A stretch of 64,000 bases of DNA from Pseudomonas sp. GCEP-101 (GCF_025133575.1 NZ_CP104011.1:2728001-2792000), one strand, 5' to 3'; counted from the first letter of the stretch, positions 8,182-20,476 are shown. The notes: a model not told the origin generated them from the sequence alone. Program-made: numbers and translations.

Positions 8182-8310
8182 CCCTCTCCCTAACCCTCTC
8201 CCTGAAGGGAGAGGGGACTGTTCGGTGCAGGGTGAAACCACGCCGTCAGCCGGCACGATCTGCTCCCTCTCCCTTCGGAGCGGGGCGCGCAGCCAGGGCG
8301 GGGGTGAGGG
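8182..8310 (+). repeat. CT-hairpin element, copy 1
   Basis: A ~129-bp interspersed repeat. It has a left hairpin CCCTCTCCCTGAAGGGAGAG, a core containing GGTGCAGGGTGAAACC and CAGCCGGCACG, then a right block CTCCCTCTCCCTTCGGAG ending GGGGGTGAGGG. The same order recurs at 12.3-13.0, 15.7, 22.6 and 46.5 kb. It starts 23 bp after a REP pair. Open frames crossing it are not genes. Confidence 0.8.
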
Positions 8311-8357
8311 GAGGCCCTGGCGCGGGCTTTCATGAGAAGGCAGTTTCCCACAGGCAT

Positions 8358-8384
8358 AAAAAAAGCGCGGCCCGCAGGCCGCGC
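8358..8384 (-). terminator. Rho-independent terminator of exaC
   Basis: Read on the minus strand, the stem GCGCGGCC/GGCCGCGC with a 4-base loop is followed by TTTTTTT, 55 bp downstream of the exaC stop. Confidence 0.85.
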
Positions 8385-8438
8385 AAAGATCGATTGGAGA
8401 GAATGCCCGGCTCGCGCCGGGCGGTGGAGCAGCGGAAC

Positions 8439-9959
<1,521 letters not shown>

Positions 9960-10012
9960 GGTCGGATCTCCTGGGTCTTGTGCTTGTTGGGGAGGACGTT
10001 GATTCAGCGTAG

Positions 10013-10028
10013 AGCAAGGGCTGGGCCA
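10013..10028 (-). promoter_or_regulatory. Sigma54 promoter of exaC
   Basis: On the minus strand the sequence reads TGGCCCAGCCCTTGCT: GG and GC are separated by ten bases and the -12 box is TTGCT, a near-consensus RpoN site. Transcription would start near 10002, leaving a ~43-base leader before the exaC ATG. The adjacent gene encodes a sigma54 activator, and PAO1 eatR/exaC control is known to be of this type. Confidence 0.75.
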
Positions 10029-10089
10029 TGCCAGTGAAAGGCGCGCCGCCCGTGGCCTGGACGGGTACGCGGCGATGGGGCGGAAGGCC

Positions 10090-10144
10090 CGCTGTGACGC
10101 CCCTGGCACAGCGCCGGGTGACACTTTGTCCCGTATCCGTGACA
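10090..10144. promoter_or_regulatory. Candidate EatR enhancer sites upstream of exaC
   Basis: Two dyads lie 60-130 bp upstream of the exaC -24 box: a perfect CGCTGTG-N10-CACAGCG (10090-10113) and TGTC-N10-GACA (10127-10144). Position and symmetry fit an upstream activating sequence for the Fis-type HTH of EatR. The assignment to EatR is inference. Confidence 0.5.
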
Positions 10145-10283
10145 GTCGTGACCTGACGGTCGGCCAGACGTTGCATTGGCCCGGCGCGTGGGGGATGCTG
10201 TCTCGTGTTCCGACGAATTGTCCGACAGGACTGCGACGGAATCCGGGGCTGCCTCCCCGTCCCCCATGCGGAGAACAACAAGA

Positions 10284-12196
<1,913 letters not shown>

Positions 12197-12200
<4 letters not shown>

Positions 12201-13003
12201 GAGCGCACTCCGTCCGCCATTGGCCCGGTGCCATGCGGTTCGCGAGCAAGCTCGCTCCTACGAAGAGCGCGTTCGCCGAGCCTGTAGGAGCGAGCTTGCT
12301 CGCGAACGGTGCTTGGGTCTTGAGCGGGCGCTTCGATTGACTCCTCCCCCTCTCCCTAACCCTCCCCCTGAAGGGGGAGGGGACAGCATGGTGCAGGATG
12401 AGGCCTCGGCATCAGCCGGCACAGATAGCCCCCTCTCCCTTCAGGGAGAGGGCGAAATATGCGCAGGGCTATCCGGGGCCGCGCTCGGCCCGGTGCTATG
12501 CGGTTTGCGAGCAAGCTCGCTCCTACGAAGAGCGCGTTCGCCGGGCCTGTAGGAGCGAGCTTGCTCGCGAACGGTGCTTGGGCGTTGGGCAGGCGCTTCG
12601 ATTGACTCCGCTCCCTCTCCCTAACCCTCCCCCTGAAGGGGGAGGGGACCGCATGGTGCAGGATGAGACCTCGGCATCAGCCGGCGCAGACGGCCCCCTC
12701 TCCCTTCAGGGAGAGGGGGAGAGGGCGAAACATGCGCAGGGCTATCCGGGGCCGCGCTCGGCCCGGTGCCGTGCGGTTCGCGAGCAAGCTCGCTCCTACG
12801 AAGAGCGCGTTCGCCGAGCCTGTAGGAGCGAGCTTGCTCGCGAATGGTGCTTGGGCGTGGGGCAGGCGCTTCGATTGACTCCGCTCCCTCTCCGTAACCC
12901 TCCCCCTGAAGGGGGAGGGGGCCGTATGGTGCAGGATGAAGCCTCGGCATCAGCCGGCACGATCTGCCCCCTCTCCCTGAGGGAGAGGGCTGGGGTGAGG
13001 GGG
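12197..13003. repeat. Tandem triplication of a REP pair plus CT-hairpin element (units of 265 and 273 bp)
   Basis: Unit boundaries can be set at GGCCCGGTGC: 12222, 12487 and 12760. Each unit holds a reverse REP arm (GCGAGCAAGCTCGCTCCTAC), the spacer GAAGAGCGCGTTCGCCG, a forward REP arm (GTAGGAGCGAGCTTGCTCGC), GCGCTTCGATTGACTC, and one CT-hairpin element (about 12345-12453, 12610-12728, 12884-13002). Copies differ by few substitutions and small indels. The third unit diverges after its CT element. No gene lies between eatR and mpl. Confidence 0.9.
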
Positions 13004-13206
13004 ACGCGCAAGCACGGATATCCCCGTCGACCACCGCCGACTTGAAACGCACGGCGATGATGGAAAAGTGAACGCCTTCCCCCTCCACCGGGAACCGCCT
13101 CCCCACCTCGTCGTCTGATGCCCCGGCGGCGGGCCGCGCGGGGGCGCGCTGTGCTACTCTGCCGCCCATTCGAAGCGCCTTCACAGGCTTGATTGCAGGA
13201 GTCTGC

Positions 13207-14559
13207 ATGCATATCCACATCCTCGGCATCTGCGGCACCTTCATGGGGTCGCTGGCCGTCCTGGCGAAGGAACTGGGCCACCGCGTGACCGGCTCCGACG
13301 CCAACGTCTACCCGCCCATGAGCACCCAGCTGCAGGCCCAGGGCATCGAGCTGATGCAGGGCTACGACCCCGCCCACCTGGAGCCGGCTCCGGACCTGGT
13401 GGTGGTGGGCAACGCGCTGTCGCGCGGCAACCCGGCGGTGGAATACGTGCTGAACAAGGGGCTGCCCTACGTCTCCGGCCCGCAGTGGCTGGCCGACCAC
13501 GTACTGCAGGGCCGCTGGGTGCTGGCTGCCGCCGGCACCCACGGCAAGACCACCACCAGCAGCATGCTGGCCTGGGTACTGGAACACGCCGGCATGAGCC
13601 CAGGCTTCCTGATCGGCGGCGTACCGCAGAACTTCGGCGTCTCCGCGCGCCTGGGCGGCACGCCGTTCTTCGTGGTCGAGGCCGACGAGTACGACAGCGC
13701 CTTCTTCGACAAGCGCTCCAAGTTCGTCCATTACCACCCGCGCACGGCGATCCTGAACAACCTGGAGTTCGACCACGCGGACATCTTCCCCGACCTCGCC
13801 GCCATCGAACGGCAGTTCCACCACCTGGTGCGGACCATCCCCGGCGAAGGCCTGGTCATCCACCCCACCGCCGAGACCGCGCTCAAGCGCGTGATCGACA
13901 TGGGCTGCTGGACCCCGGTGCAGACCACCGGCGAAGGCGGCCAGTGGCAGGCGCGCCTGCTCAGTGAAGACGGCTCGCACTTCGAGGTGCTGTTCGACGG
14001 CAAGCCGCAGGGCACCGTGGACTGGGAGCTGACCGGCCAGCACAACGTCGCCAACGCCCTGGCCTGCCTCGCGGCGGCCCGGCATGTCGGCGTGGTGCCG
14101 GAGCTGGGTTGCGCCGCGCTGTCGGCCTTCAAGAGCGTCAAGCGGCGCATGGAGAAGGTCGCCGAGGTCAACGGCGTGACCATCTACGACGATTTCGCCC
14201 ATCACCCGACCGCCATCGCCACCACGCTGGACGGCCTGCGCAAGCGCGTTGGCGATGCGCCGGTGATCGCCGTGGTCGAGCCGCGCTCCAACTCCATGAA
14301 GCTCGGCGCCCACCGCGACGGCCTGCCGGAGTCCGTGGTGCAGGCCGACAACGTGTTCTGGTACGCGCCGCCGAACCTGGGCTGGGACCTGGCCGCCACC
14401 GTGGCCAGCTCCACCGTGCCCACGCAGGTCTGCGATTCGCTGGATGCCATTATCGAGGGCGTGAAGGCGATCGCCACGCCGGGCACCCAGGTGGTGATCA
14501 TGAGCAACGGCGGGTTCGGCGGCCTGCACGGCAAGCTGGCCCAGGCGCTGGAGGGCTGA
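13207..14559 (+). CDS. mpl: UDP-N-acetylmuramate:L-alanyl-gamma-D-glutamyl-meso-diaminopimelate ligase Mpl
   Basis: 450 residues. Mpl re-attaches recycled murein tripeptide to UDP-MurNAc. The N-terminus [20 protein letters not shown] is diagnostic. The ATP loop [12 protein letters not shown] lies at residues 108-119, [16 protein letters not shown] in the central Mur-ligase domain, and [11 protein letters not shown] with the NSMKLG segment in the C-terminal domain. The ATG at 13207 follows CAGGAG; two upstream in-frame starts add unconserved residues. It is followed two bases later by ubiX, as in PAO1 (PA4020-PA4019). Confidence 0.97.
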   Translation: MHIHILGICGTFMGSLAVLAKELGHRVTGSDANVYPPMSTQLQAQGIELMQGYDPAHLEPAPDLVVVGNALSRGNPAVEYVLNKGLPYVSGPQWLADHVLQGRWVLAAAGTHGKTTTSSMLAWVLEHAGMSPGFLIGGVPQNFGVSARLGGTPFFVVEADEYDSAFFDKRSKFVHYHPRTAILNNLEFDHADIFPDLAAIERQFHHLVRTIPGEGLVIHPTAETALKRVIDMGCWTPVQTTGEGGQWQARLLSEDGSHFEVLFDGKPQGTVDWELTGQHNVANALACLAAARHVGVVPELGCAALSAFKSVKRRMEKVAEVNGVTIYDDFAHHPTAIATTLDGLRKRVGDAPVIAVVEPRSNSMKLGAHRDGLPESVVQADNVFWYAPPNLGWDLAATVASSTVPTQVCDSLDAIIEGVKAIATPGTQVVIMSNGGFGGLHGKLAQALEG

Positions 14560-14561
14560 GC

Positions 14562-15191
14562 ATGGCCGGAGCCGAACGCGTCACCCTCGCCATGACCGGC
14601 GCCTCCGGCGCGCAGTATGGCCTGCGCCTGCTCGACTGCCTGGTGCAGGAAGACCGCGAGGTGCACTTCCTGATCTCCAAGGCCGCGCAACTGGTGGTGG
14701 CCACCGAGACCGACGTGACCCTGCCGAGCAAGCCGCAGGCGATGCAGGCTTTCTTGAGCGAATACACCGGCGCCGCGCCGGGGCAGATCCGCGTGTACGG
14801 CAAGGAAGACTGGATGGCCCCGGTGGCCTCCGGTTCCGGCGCGCCGAGCGCGATGGTGGTGGTGCCCTGTTCGACCGGGACGCTCTCGGCCATCGCCACC
14901 GGCGCCTGCAACAACCTGATCGAACGCGCCGCCGACGTGGCCCTGAAGGAGCGCCGGCAGTTGATCCTGGTGCCGCGCGAGGCGCCGTTCTCCAGCATCC
15001 ACCTGGAGAACATGCTCAAGCTGTCCAACATGGGCGCGGTGATCCTCCCGGCCGCTCCGGGCTTCTATCACCAGCCGCAGACGGTGGACGACCTGATCGA
15101 CTTCGTCGTCGCGCGGATTCTCAATCAGCTGGGCATCCCCCAGGACATGCTGCCGCGCTGGGGCGAACACCATCTTGTCAGTGACGAATAA
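14562..15191 (+). CDS. ubiX: Flavin prenyltransferase UbiX
   Basis: 209 residues. UbiX makes the prenylated FMN cofactor used by UbiD decarboxylases in ubiquinone synthesis. Visible signatures are the FMN-binding [13 protein letters not shown]-type start (here [13 protein letters not shown]), [27 protein letters not shown], and [19 protein letters not shown]. The ATG begins two bases after the mpl stop. The 3' end overlaps the next gene by 17 bases. Confidence 0.97.
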   Translation: MAGAERVTLAMTGASGAQYGLRLLDCLVQEDREVHFLISKAAQLVVATETDVTLPSKPQAMQAFLSEYTGAAPGQIRVYGKEDWMAPVASGSGAPSAMVVVPCSTGTLSAIATGACNNLIERAADVALKERRQLILVPREAPFSSIHLENMLKLSNMGAVILPAAPGFYHQPQTVDDLIDFVVARILNQLGIPQDMLPRWGEHHLVSDE

Positions 15192-15468
15192 GCTCCTTGC
15201 CGCCCTGTTGCTGCTGCAACTGGGCGGCTGCGCCACCGTGAAGACCCTCAACGACAGCCGGCCGGGTGATCCGCTGATCTACGCCGGCACGCGGCTGGAC
15301 TGGTATTCGCTCAATGGCGGCTGCTGCCCGAAAGACCACTTCGGCACCGACGCACCGGCCTACCCGGCCCTCGACCTGCCCGGCAGCGCGCTGCTGGATA
15401 CCTTGCTGCTGCCGCTGTCCATCGCCGCGGAACTGGGCGTCGGCCTGCAGGTGTGGGGCGGCAACTAG
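15175..15468 (+). CDS. YceK/YidQ-type small lipoprotein
   Basis: 97 residues from TTG at 15175, or 95 from GTG at 15181; both starts lie inside ubiX. The signal peptide ends in LQLGGC, a lipobox, so the protein should be lipidated. The body ([35 protein letters not shown]) matches the DUF1375/YceK family of small envelope lipoproteins with unknown function. The gene is translationally coupled to ubiX, and the same order occurs in PAO1 (PA4018, from memory). Confidence 0.82.
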   Translation: MSVTNKLLAALLLLQLGGCATVKTLNDSRPGDPLIYAGTRLDWYSLNGGCCPKDHFGTDAPAYPALDLPGSALLDTLLLPLSIAAELGVGLQVWGGN

Positions 15469-15566
15469 CCCAGCCTCCCTCTCGGTACTAGTGTTTCCTG
15501 CCTGTTCGGCTGGCCCGCTCCGGCACTGGGGCGGCGCTCCCTGTTCGGATGGTCGTAGACTTCCCT

Positions 15567-15685
15567 GTAGGAGCGGGCACGCCCGCGAACGCGGACAAGG
15601 TCCGCGCTCATCGATACACGCGTTGCCTAACGGATGCTGGGACGTTCCCAGGCAGGGGCGCCCTTCAGGCGCATGGCCCGCTTGT
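15567..15685 (+). repeat. Compound REP element, copy A
   Basis: Starts GTAGGAGCGGGCACGCCCGC, then GCGGACAAGGTCCGCGCTCA, TCGATACACGCGTTGCC, and ends GCATGGCCCGCTTGT (decayed right arm). A second, more complete copy lies 380 bp downstream in the same orientation, and an inverted one at 21.1 kb. Confidence 0.8.
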
Positions 15686-15730
15686 GTCAGTCGGTCTCGC
15701 CAGGATCAGAGGTGAGAGCGGCTGGGGCTG

Positions 15731-15860
15731 CCCTCTCCCCCGCCCTCTCCCTCAAGGGAGAGGGAGCTGTCCGTGCCGGCTGGCGATCTGGATTCCTCCT
15801 GCACCGACCGGTCCTCTCTCCCTTCGGAGCGGGGCGCGCAGCCAGGGTTAGGGAGAGGGA
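15731..15860 (+). repeat. CT-hairpin element, diverged copy between two compound REPs
   Basis: CCCTCTCCCCCGCCCTCTCC starts the left hairpin and CTCTCCCTTCGGAG the right one. The core carries GTGCCGGCTG and TCCTCCTGCACC, which are the usual core words reverse-complemented, so the core is inverted relative to the other copies. Confidence 0.75.
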
Positions 15861-15946
15861 AGTTCTCGGCACGGACTGTCAGAGAAAGACACTTCTACAA
15901 AGGCGCGGCGGTTCCCGCATGTCCGGATGGCCGGAGGACTCATCCT

Positions 15947-16196
15947 GTAGGAGCGGGCCACGCCCGCGACCGCGGACAAGGTCCGCGCTCATCGATACAC
16001 GCGTTGCCTACCGGATGCCTGGGCGCTCCCGGGCAGGGCGCCTTGCAGGCGCCCTTCGCGGGCATGGCCCGCTCCTACACTGGGCGTCGGTGAGTGGAGG
16101 GGCCATTGTAGGAGCGAGCTTGCTCGCGAACCTCCCAAACTCCCGGCGGCACCGGCATTCGCCGTTGCGCTGATTCGCGAGCAAGCCCGCTCCTAC
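15947..16196. repeat. Compound REP copy B plus a further REP pair
   Basis: 15947-16078 runs from GTAGGAGCGGGCCACGCCCG to GGCATGGCCCGCTCCTAC, with the internal GCGGAC-AAG-GTCCGC stem. A separate pair follows: GTAGGAGCGAGCTTGCTCGC (16108-16130) facing GCGAGCAAGCCCGCTCCTAC (to 16196). Together with 15469-15946 this accounts for the 786-bp gap between the lipoprotein and the NAD(P)-binding gene; no gene is seen there. Confidence 0.8.
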
Positions 16197-16254
16197 GAAG
16201 AGCAACATCGGCGTGCAGCCGCGAACGGTTGTACGCCTTCGGTGTGTGGTGGGG

Positions 16255-16896
16255 TTATTTGCCCAGCTTGCGCAGTTCGTCCGACTCGACGATGCGGGTG
16301 CCCTTGCCGGTTTCCAGCGCCAGGCGCCAGAGCGCACGGGCCAGGGCGATGGCTTCGATGCCGTGCAGCTTGCCCGGCAGGATGCGGGCGAAGGGCGCGG
16401 CGAGCAGTTCGGCCAGGCGGACCTCCTCGCGCTGGCCCAGCAGCAGCGACGGCCGCGCGATGGTCAGTTGCTGCCAGCCCTGCTGGCGCAGGGCGTCTTC
16501 CAGTTCGCCCTTGACCCGGCTGTAGAAGATCGACGATTTGCTGTCCGCGCCCAGCGCGCTGACCACGATGTAGTGCCGCGCACCGAGGGCCAGGCCGCGC
16601 TCACCCAGGGCCAGCGGCAGGTCGAAGTCGACGCTGCGGAACGCCTCCTCCGAGCCGGCTTCCTTGAGGGTGGTGCCCAGGCAGCAGAACACCGTGTCCA
16701 CCGGCTGGAGCAGGTGCGGGATGAGTTCGGCCAGCGGGCCGACCGGGTTTTCCAGGCGTGGGTGCTCGGCCAGCTTCCGCCGGGCCGGAGCGATGACGCG
16801 CTGGACGGTGGGCTCGTTGAGCATGCGATCGAGCAGATGCTCACCGGTCAGGCCGGTGGCGCCAGCTAGCAGGATGTTCGTCGGTTTCGAGTACAT
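16255..16896 (-). CDS. NAD(P)-binding oxidoreductase (atypical SDR, HTATIP2-like)
   Basis: 213 residues. The N-terminal [20 protein letters not shown] is a dinucleotide-binding GxTGxxG fold; [28 protein letters not shown] and [14 protein letters not shown] match the small atypical short-chain dehydrogenase family with NAD(P)H-binding domains. The usual SDR YxxxK is represented by YSRVK. Substrate unknown. It lies 30 bp downstream of the MORN-C13 lipoprotein gene on the same strand, so the two are probably co-transcribed. PAO1 has the same pair (PA4017-PA4016, from memory). Confidence 0.82.
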   Translation of the reverse strand: MYSKPTNILLAGATGLTGEHLLDRMLNEPTVQRVIAPARRKLAEHPRLENPVGPLAELIPHLLQPVDTVFCCLGTTLKEAGSEEAFRSVDFDLPLALGERGLALGARHYIVVSALGADSKSSIFYSRVKGELEDALRQQGWQQLTIARPSLLLGQREEVRLAELLAAPFARILPGKLHGIEAIALARALWRLALETGKGTRIVESDELRKLGK

Positions 16897-16926
16897 CTGT
16901 GTTTCCCCTCTGACACATGTTCCAGC

Positions 16927-18657
16927 TTAGTTGTCGCCCTGTCGTTTTGCCTGCGCATCGCTGTCGCGCTGCGCCAATGTGCTGTGCGTCTGCTGCGCGC
17001 GCAGGGCCTGCCAGCGAGTAATGACCCCTGGCGGCGCCCAGAGTTGCGGCTCCGAGGGCTCGAATTCCTCCTCCTTCTCGCGCGCCGCCACGGTGGCGCT
17101 GGCCAGGGCGAACGCCTGCCGGAGGTCGTCGGTCTGCCGGAAGGCCTTGGCGAACAGCGCGTCGCCGAAGTAGGTGAAGTCGGCCTCCTCGGAACAGCCG
17201 AAGGACAGCCGGTCGCTGCGCGCGGCGGTCATGATCAGGGTCTTGTCATCCTTGAGCGCGGGGATGAAACCGCCGCTGTAGCAGGCGGAAATCACCAGCA
17301 CCTTGGTGCGGTCCTTGAGCGGGGCGAGCAGGTCGGCCAGTTCGCTGGCCGGCAGGTCGTCGAGCTTCAGGCCCGGCATGTCCAGCACCAGTTGGTGGTC
17401 GTGGGAGCCGTGGCTGGTGAGGTAGATGAACACCAGGTCTTCCGGGCCGCTGCGCTGCGCGATGGTGCGCAGGGTGCGGGCGAGGGTTTCGCGGGTGGCC
17501 ATGGGGCGGTCGGCGAGGTGGTCGCGGTGGTTCACCAGGCGCACCACGCTGCGCGCGCCGAAGCGTTCGCCGAGCAGGTTGGCGACATAGTCGGCCTCGC
17601 GCAGGAACACGCTCTGCTTGCCGTCGCCACCCAGGCTGACACCGTACAGCTCGATGGCCGGGGTGGACGGCGGGATGGCGGCGAGCGCCTGATCGAGCAG
17701 CGCGCCCTGTTCCAGCAGGCCCACTTCCAGCGGATCGGGCAGACGCTTGCCGGCGGCGTCCTGGCGCAACTGGCCGGCGCGCCAGATGCCTTTCTGCACG
17801 CTGCCATCGCGGCGGGTGAGGGTGCCTTCGCCGGCGTATTCGCCGCGGGCGAAACCGCCGGTGTAGGTCTGGCCGTCGGGTTTGCTCAGGGTGCCCTGGC
17901 CGTCGAAGCGCCAGAAGCGGAAGTCGCCCTTGTAGTGGCTGCCATCGCTGCCGATGAACTCGCCCGGCCCGCTCAGCGCGCCGGCCTTGAAGCGGCCCGA
18001 CCAGACATCGCCATCGGCATTCTGGAAGCGTCCGTTGCCGTCGAACTGGTCGTTGCGGAACTCGCCGCTGTACTGATCGCCAGCGTCGTCGCGGAAAATG
18101 CCCTTGCCTTCGAGCACGCCGTTCTTGAACGAGCCGCTGTACTGGTTGCCCAGGCTGTCGCGGCGGGCGCCTTCGCCGTTGGCCTCGCCCTTGGCGAAAT
18201 AGCCCTGGTGACGAGTGCCGTCGGCCTGTTCGAGGCTGCCTATGCCCTCGTAGCGGCCCTTGCGGAAGCCGCCGCTGTAGGTGCTGCCGCCCTGGGAGAG
18301 CCTGCCTTCGCCGTCGAATTCGCCGCGCTTGAATTGACCCTCGTAGACACTGCCGTCGGCATACTGCAGGCGGCCGCGGCCTTCGAACAGGCCGTCGTGG
18401 AACTCCCCGTCATAGCGCGTGCCGTTGCCGTCGCTCCAGGTGCCCTGGCCGCTCTGCAGGCCCTTGTCGAAGGCGCCCTCGTACCAGGCACCGTTGCTGT
18501 AATCCAGCCGCCCCGGTCCCTGCAACTGGCCGTTCACCACCTCGCCGCGGTAGCGGGCGCCGTCAGGCAGGCGGGCGTCCGGGGGCGACAGCGGTTCGCC
18601 TTCGCCGCAGGCGGCAAGGAGCAGGGCGAGGCTCAAGGGCAGGAGGTGGCGTGGCAT
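16927..18657 (-). CDS. Lipoprotein with ~11 MORN repeats and a C-terminal C13 (legumain/caspase-like) peptidase domain
   Basis: 576 residues. Signal peptide with lipobox LLLAAC. Residues ~36-290 are about eleven near-perfect 23-residue MORN units of the form YxGxFxxGxxxGxGxxxxxDGxx. Residues ~330-540 form a caspase-hemoglobinase fold: ELYGVSLGGDGKQSVFLREA, then the catalytic-type His416 in YLTSHGSHDH and Cys459 in VISACYSGGF, 43 residues apart as expected for clan CD peptidases. It should be tethered to the envelope, with MORN repeats binding lipid or partners and the protease acting on unknown substrates. The start at 18657 places the signal peptide exactly. Function of the family is not established. 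Confidence 0.85.
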   Translation of the reverse strand: MPRHLLPLSLALLLAACGEGEPLSPPDARLPDGARYRGEVVNGQLQGPGRLDYSNGAWYEGAFDKGLQSGQGTWSDGNGTRYDGEFHDGLFEGRGRLQYADGSVYEGQFKRGEFDGEGRLSQGGSTYSGGFRKGRYEGIGSLEQADGTRHQGYFAKGEANGEGARRDSLGNQYSGSFKNGVLEGKGIFRDDAGDQYSGEFRNDQFDGNGRFQNADGDVWSGRFKAGALSGPGEFIGSDGSHYKGDFRFWRFDGQGTLSKPDGQTYTGGFARGEYAGEGTLTRRDGSVQKGIWRAGQLRQDAAGKRLPDPLEVGLLEQGALLDQALAAIPPSTPAIELYGVSLGGDGKQSVFLREADYVANLLGERFGARSVVRLVNHRDHLADRPMATRETLARTLRTIAQRSGPEDLVFIYLTSHGSHDHQLVLDMPGLKLDDLPASELADLLAPLKDRTKVLVISACYSGGFIPALKDDKTLIMTAARSDRLSFGCSEEADFTYFGDALFAKAFRQTDDLRQAFALASATVAAREKEEEFEPSEPQLWAPPGVITRWQALRAQQTHSTLAQRDSDAQAKRQGDN

Positions 18658-18698
18658 CGGGACTCTCGAATCAGCGGGACGCCGTTTGAGTGTGACGC

Positions 18699-18726
18699 AA
18701 AAAAGCCCGCGGACGCGGGCTTTTTT
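18699..18726 (-). terminator. Bidirectional-looking Rho-independent terminator
   Basis: AAAAAAGCCCGCGGACGCGGGCTTTTTT (first and last six bases are A- and T-runs): a perfect GCCCGCG stem. It lies 22 bp past the MaoC gene on the minus strand and just upstream of the MORN-C13 gene, separating the two. Confidence 0.9.
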
Positions 18727-18747
18727 CTCAGCGCTGAGCAGGCGCGG

Positions 18748-19203
18748 TCAGACGAAGCACAGGCTCAGGGATTCGGCGATGTAGGCGGGCTTGGGCAGGC
18801 CTTCGATCTCCAGCGTGCAGCGGGCCTTGATCAGCCACTGGCCGGGGTTCTTCTCGGTGATGTCGGTGATGGTCACCTGCAGGCGCACGCGCGAGTCCAC
18901 CGGCACCGGCTGGATGAAGCGCACGCTGTCCAGGCCGTAGTTGACCACCATCTTGGGGTTCTCCGGCAGGACCAGCAGGCCCTCGCAGAGCTTGGGGATC
19001 AGCGACAGCGAGAGGAAGCCGTGGGCGATGGTACCGCCGAAGGGCGTCTTCTTCGCCTTCTCCGGGTCGACGTGGATGAACTGGTGGTCCTCGGTGCACT
19101 CGGCGAACTGGTTGATGCGCTGTTGATCGACGGTGATCCACTGCGAATGCCCCAGGTCCTTGCCGATGTAGTCCTTCAGTGCGCTTACGGGTACGAATGC
19201 CAT
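18748..19203 (-). CDS. MaoC-like hot-dog dehydratase ((R)-specific enoyl-CoA hydratase type)
   Basis: 151 residues. The hydratase-2 motif is clear: HQFIHVDPEKAKKTPFGGTIAHGFLSLSLIP, given here by position ~40-70, with the conserved Asp, His and the FGGTIAHGFL segment. These enzymes hydrate trans-2-enoyl-CoA to (R)-3-hydroxyacyl-CoA, linking beta-oxidation to polyester or lipid metabolism; the actual substrate is unknown. A GAGGAAAC-like ribosome site precedes the ATG at 19203. It is a single-gene unit ended by the terminator at 18.7 kb. Confidence 0.9.
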   Translation of the reverse strand: MAFVPVSALKDYIGKDLGHSQWITVDQQRINQFAECTEDHQFIHVDPEKAKKTPFGGTIAHGFLSLSLIPKLCEGLLVLPENPKMVVNYGLDSVRFIQPVPVDSRVRLQVTITDITEKNPGQWLIKARCTLEIEGLPKPAYIAESLSLCFV

Positions 19204-19382
19204 GTTTCCTCCGGGGATATCGTTGTTCTTCTAGTGCGGCCTGCGTAACGGTCCGTCAACAGATCAGCATGGGGGCCGCGGCCGGTCAAGCCGCAGCGGC
19301 ATTCATGCTTTGGGCGAATGCCGAGCCATAGCGGGCGCCGGGCGGGCATAATGGCGGCTCCTTGCGCTGGAGATGTTCCCTG

Positions 19383-19745
19383 ATGCTGTTACGCGGACTG
19401 ACCTGGCTGGTGCTGTTCCAACTGCTCGGCACGGGCCTGAATGCTCTCATCCTGCACATGATTCCCGGCCCCATCATTGGGCTGGTGCTGCTGTTCGCCT
19501 TCCTGGTGTGGAACGGCGAGGTGAGCAAACCGGTGAACGAGGCGGCCGCCTCGCTGTTGCGCTACCTGCCCTTGCTGCTGGTGCCGGCGGCGGTGGGCGT
19601 GATGGCCTACGCGAAGCAGATCGCCGCGGACTTCTGGGCCATTGCCGGCGCCCTGGCGCTGTCGCTGCTGGTGTCCTTCGTGTTCGCCGGCTGGCTGATG
19701 CAGAAGCTCATCGACCGCCAGCGCAAGCAGAAGGAGGGCGCGTGA
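19383..19745 (+). CDS. CidA/LrgA-family holin-like membrane protein
   Basis: 120 residues with four hydrophobic segments. IPGPIIGLVLLFAFLVWNGEV and LPLLLVPAAVGVMAY are characteristic of CidA/LrgA. These proteins are thought to act with CidB/LrgB in murein hydrolase export control, or in pyruvate and by-product uptake. The ATG at 19383 follows GGAG at proper distance; an upstream alternative adds seven residues. It overlaps the next gene by one base (TGATG). Confidence 0.9.
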   Translation: MLLRGLTWLVLFQLLGTGLNALILHMIPGPIIGLVLLFAFLVWNGEVSKPVNEAAASLLRYLPLLLVPAAVGVMAYAKQIAADFWAIAGALALSLLVSFVFAGWLMQKLIDRQRKQKEGA

Positions 19746-20458
19746 TGTTCGACTGGCAAGGCGCGTTGAACGCCGTCATCCACCATCCGCTGTTCTGCGT
19801 CGGCGTCACCCTGGGCGCCTACCAGCTGGCCCTGGCCGCCTACGAGCGCACGCGCTGGGTGTTCCTGCAGCCGGTACTGGTGTCAATGCTGATCGTCATC
19901 GCGGTGCTGCTGGCCTGCGGCATCGATTACGCCGAATACAGCAACAGCGCCAAGGTGCTGACCATCCTCCTCGGCCCCGCCACCGTGGCGCTGGCGGTGC
20001 CGCTGTTCCTCAACCTCAAGCGCATCCGCCAGCTGTTCTGGCCGACGCTGATCACCCTGCTGCTCGGCGGGCTGTTCGCCACCGGGCTGGGCATCGGCCT
20101 GGGCTGGCTGTTCGGCGTCGACCACGAACTGCTGATGAGCCTGGCGCCCAAGTCGGTGACCTCGCCGATTGCCATGCTGGTGGCCAGCCAGATCGGCGGC
20201 GTGGCGGCGCTGGCGGCGGTGTTCGTGCTGATCACCGGCGTGCTCGGCGCCATCCTCGGGCCGGAACTGCTGCGCCGCTTCGGCGTGCATCACCCGGCAG
20301 CCCAAGGCATGGCGTTGGGCATGACCGCCCACGCCGTGGGCACCTCCCGCGCCCTGCAGGAGGGCGAGGAGTGCGGCGCCTTCGCCGCCCTGGCCATGAG
20401 CCTGATGGGCGTGGCCACCGCTGTGCTGCTACCGTTGGCGGTAGCATTGCTCTCCTAA
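19745..20458 (+). CDS. CidB/LrgB-family membrane protein
   Basis: 237 residues with multiple membrane segments. The LrgB signature is LAPKSVTSPIAMLVASQIGG with HAVGTSRALQEGEECGAFA-like ending at ~200-220. It is partner of the preceding CidA/LrgA-like gene, translationally coupled through TGATG. PAO1 has this pair as PA4014-PA4013 (memory). Which of the Cid or Lrg functions it serves cannot be read from sequence. Confidence 0.92.
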   Translation: MFDWQGALNAVIHHPLFCVGVTLGAYQLALAAYERTRWVFLQPVLVSMLIVIAVLLACGIDYAEYSNSAKVLTILLGPATVALAVPLFLNLKRIRQLFWPTLITLLLGGLFATGLGIGLGWLFGVDHELLMSLAPKSVTSPIAMLVASQIGGVAALAAVFVLITGVLGAILGPELLRRFGVHHPAAQGMALGMTAHAVGTSRALQEGEECGAFAALAMSLMGVATAVLLPLAVALLS

Positions 20459-20476
20459 CGAGATGACGGAGTGTCC

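Larger units (their letters stand above)
9960..10283. other. exaC-eatR divergent control region
   Basis: 324 bp without a gene. It contains a -24/-12 promoter for exaC and two strong dyads at the distance expected of sigma54 enhancers. Promoter elements for eatR were not recognised. Confidence 0.6.

Noticed and set aside
12220-13304. Several open frames with recurring peptides such as SPFRERG and PLSLQGEG over the 12.2-13.0 kb array
   Set aside because: They are translations of REP and CT-hairpin repeats; the same peptides reappear wherever the repeats do (8.2, 15.7, 22.7, 46.5 kb).
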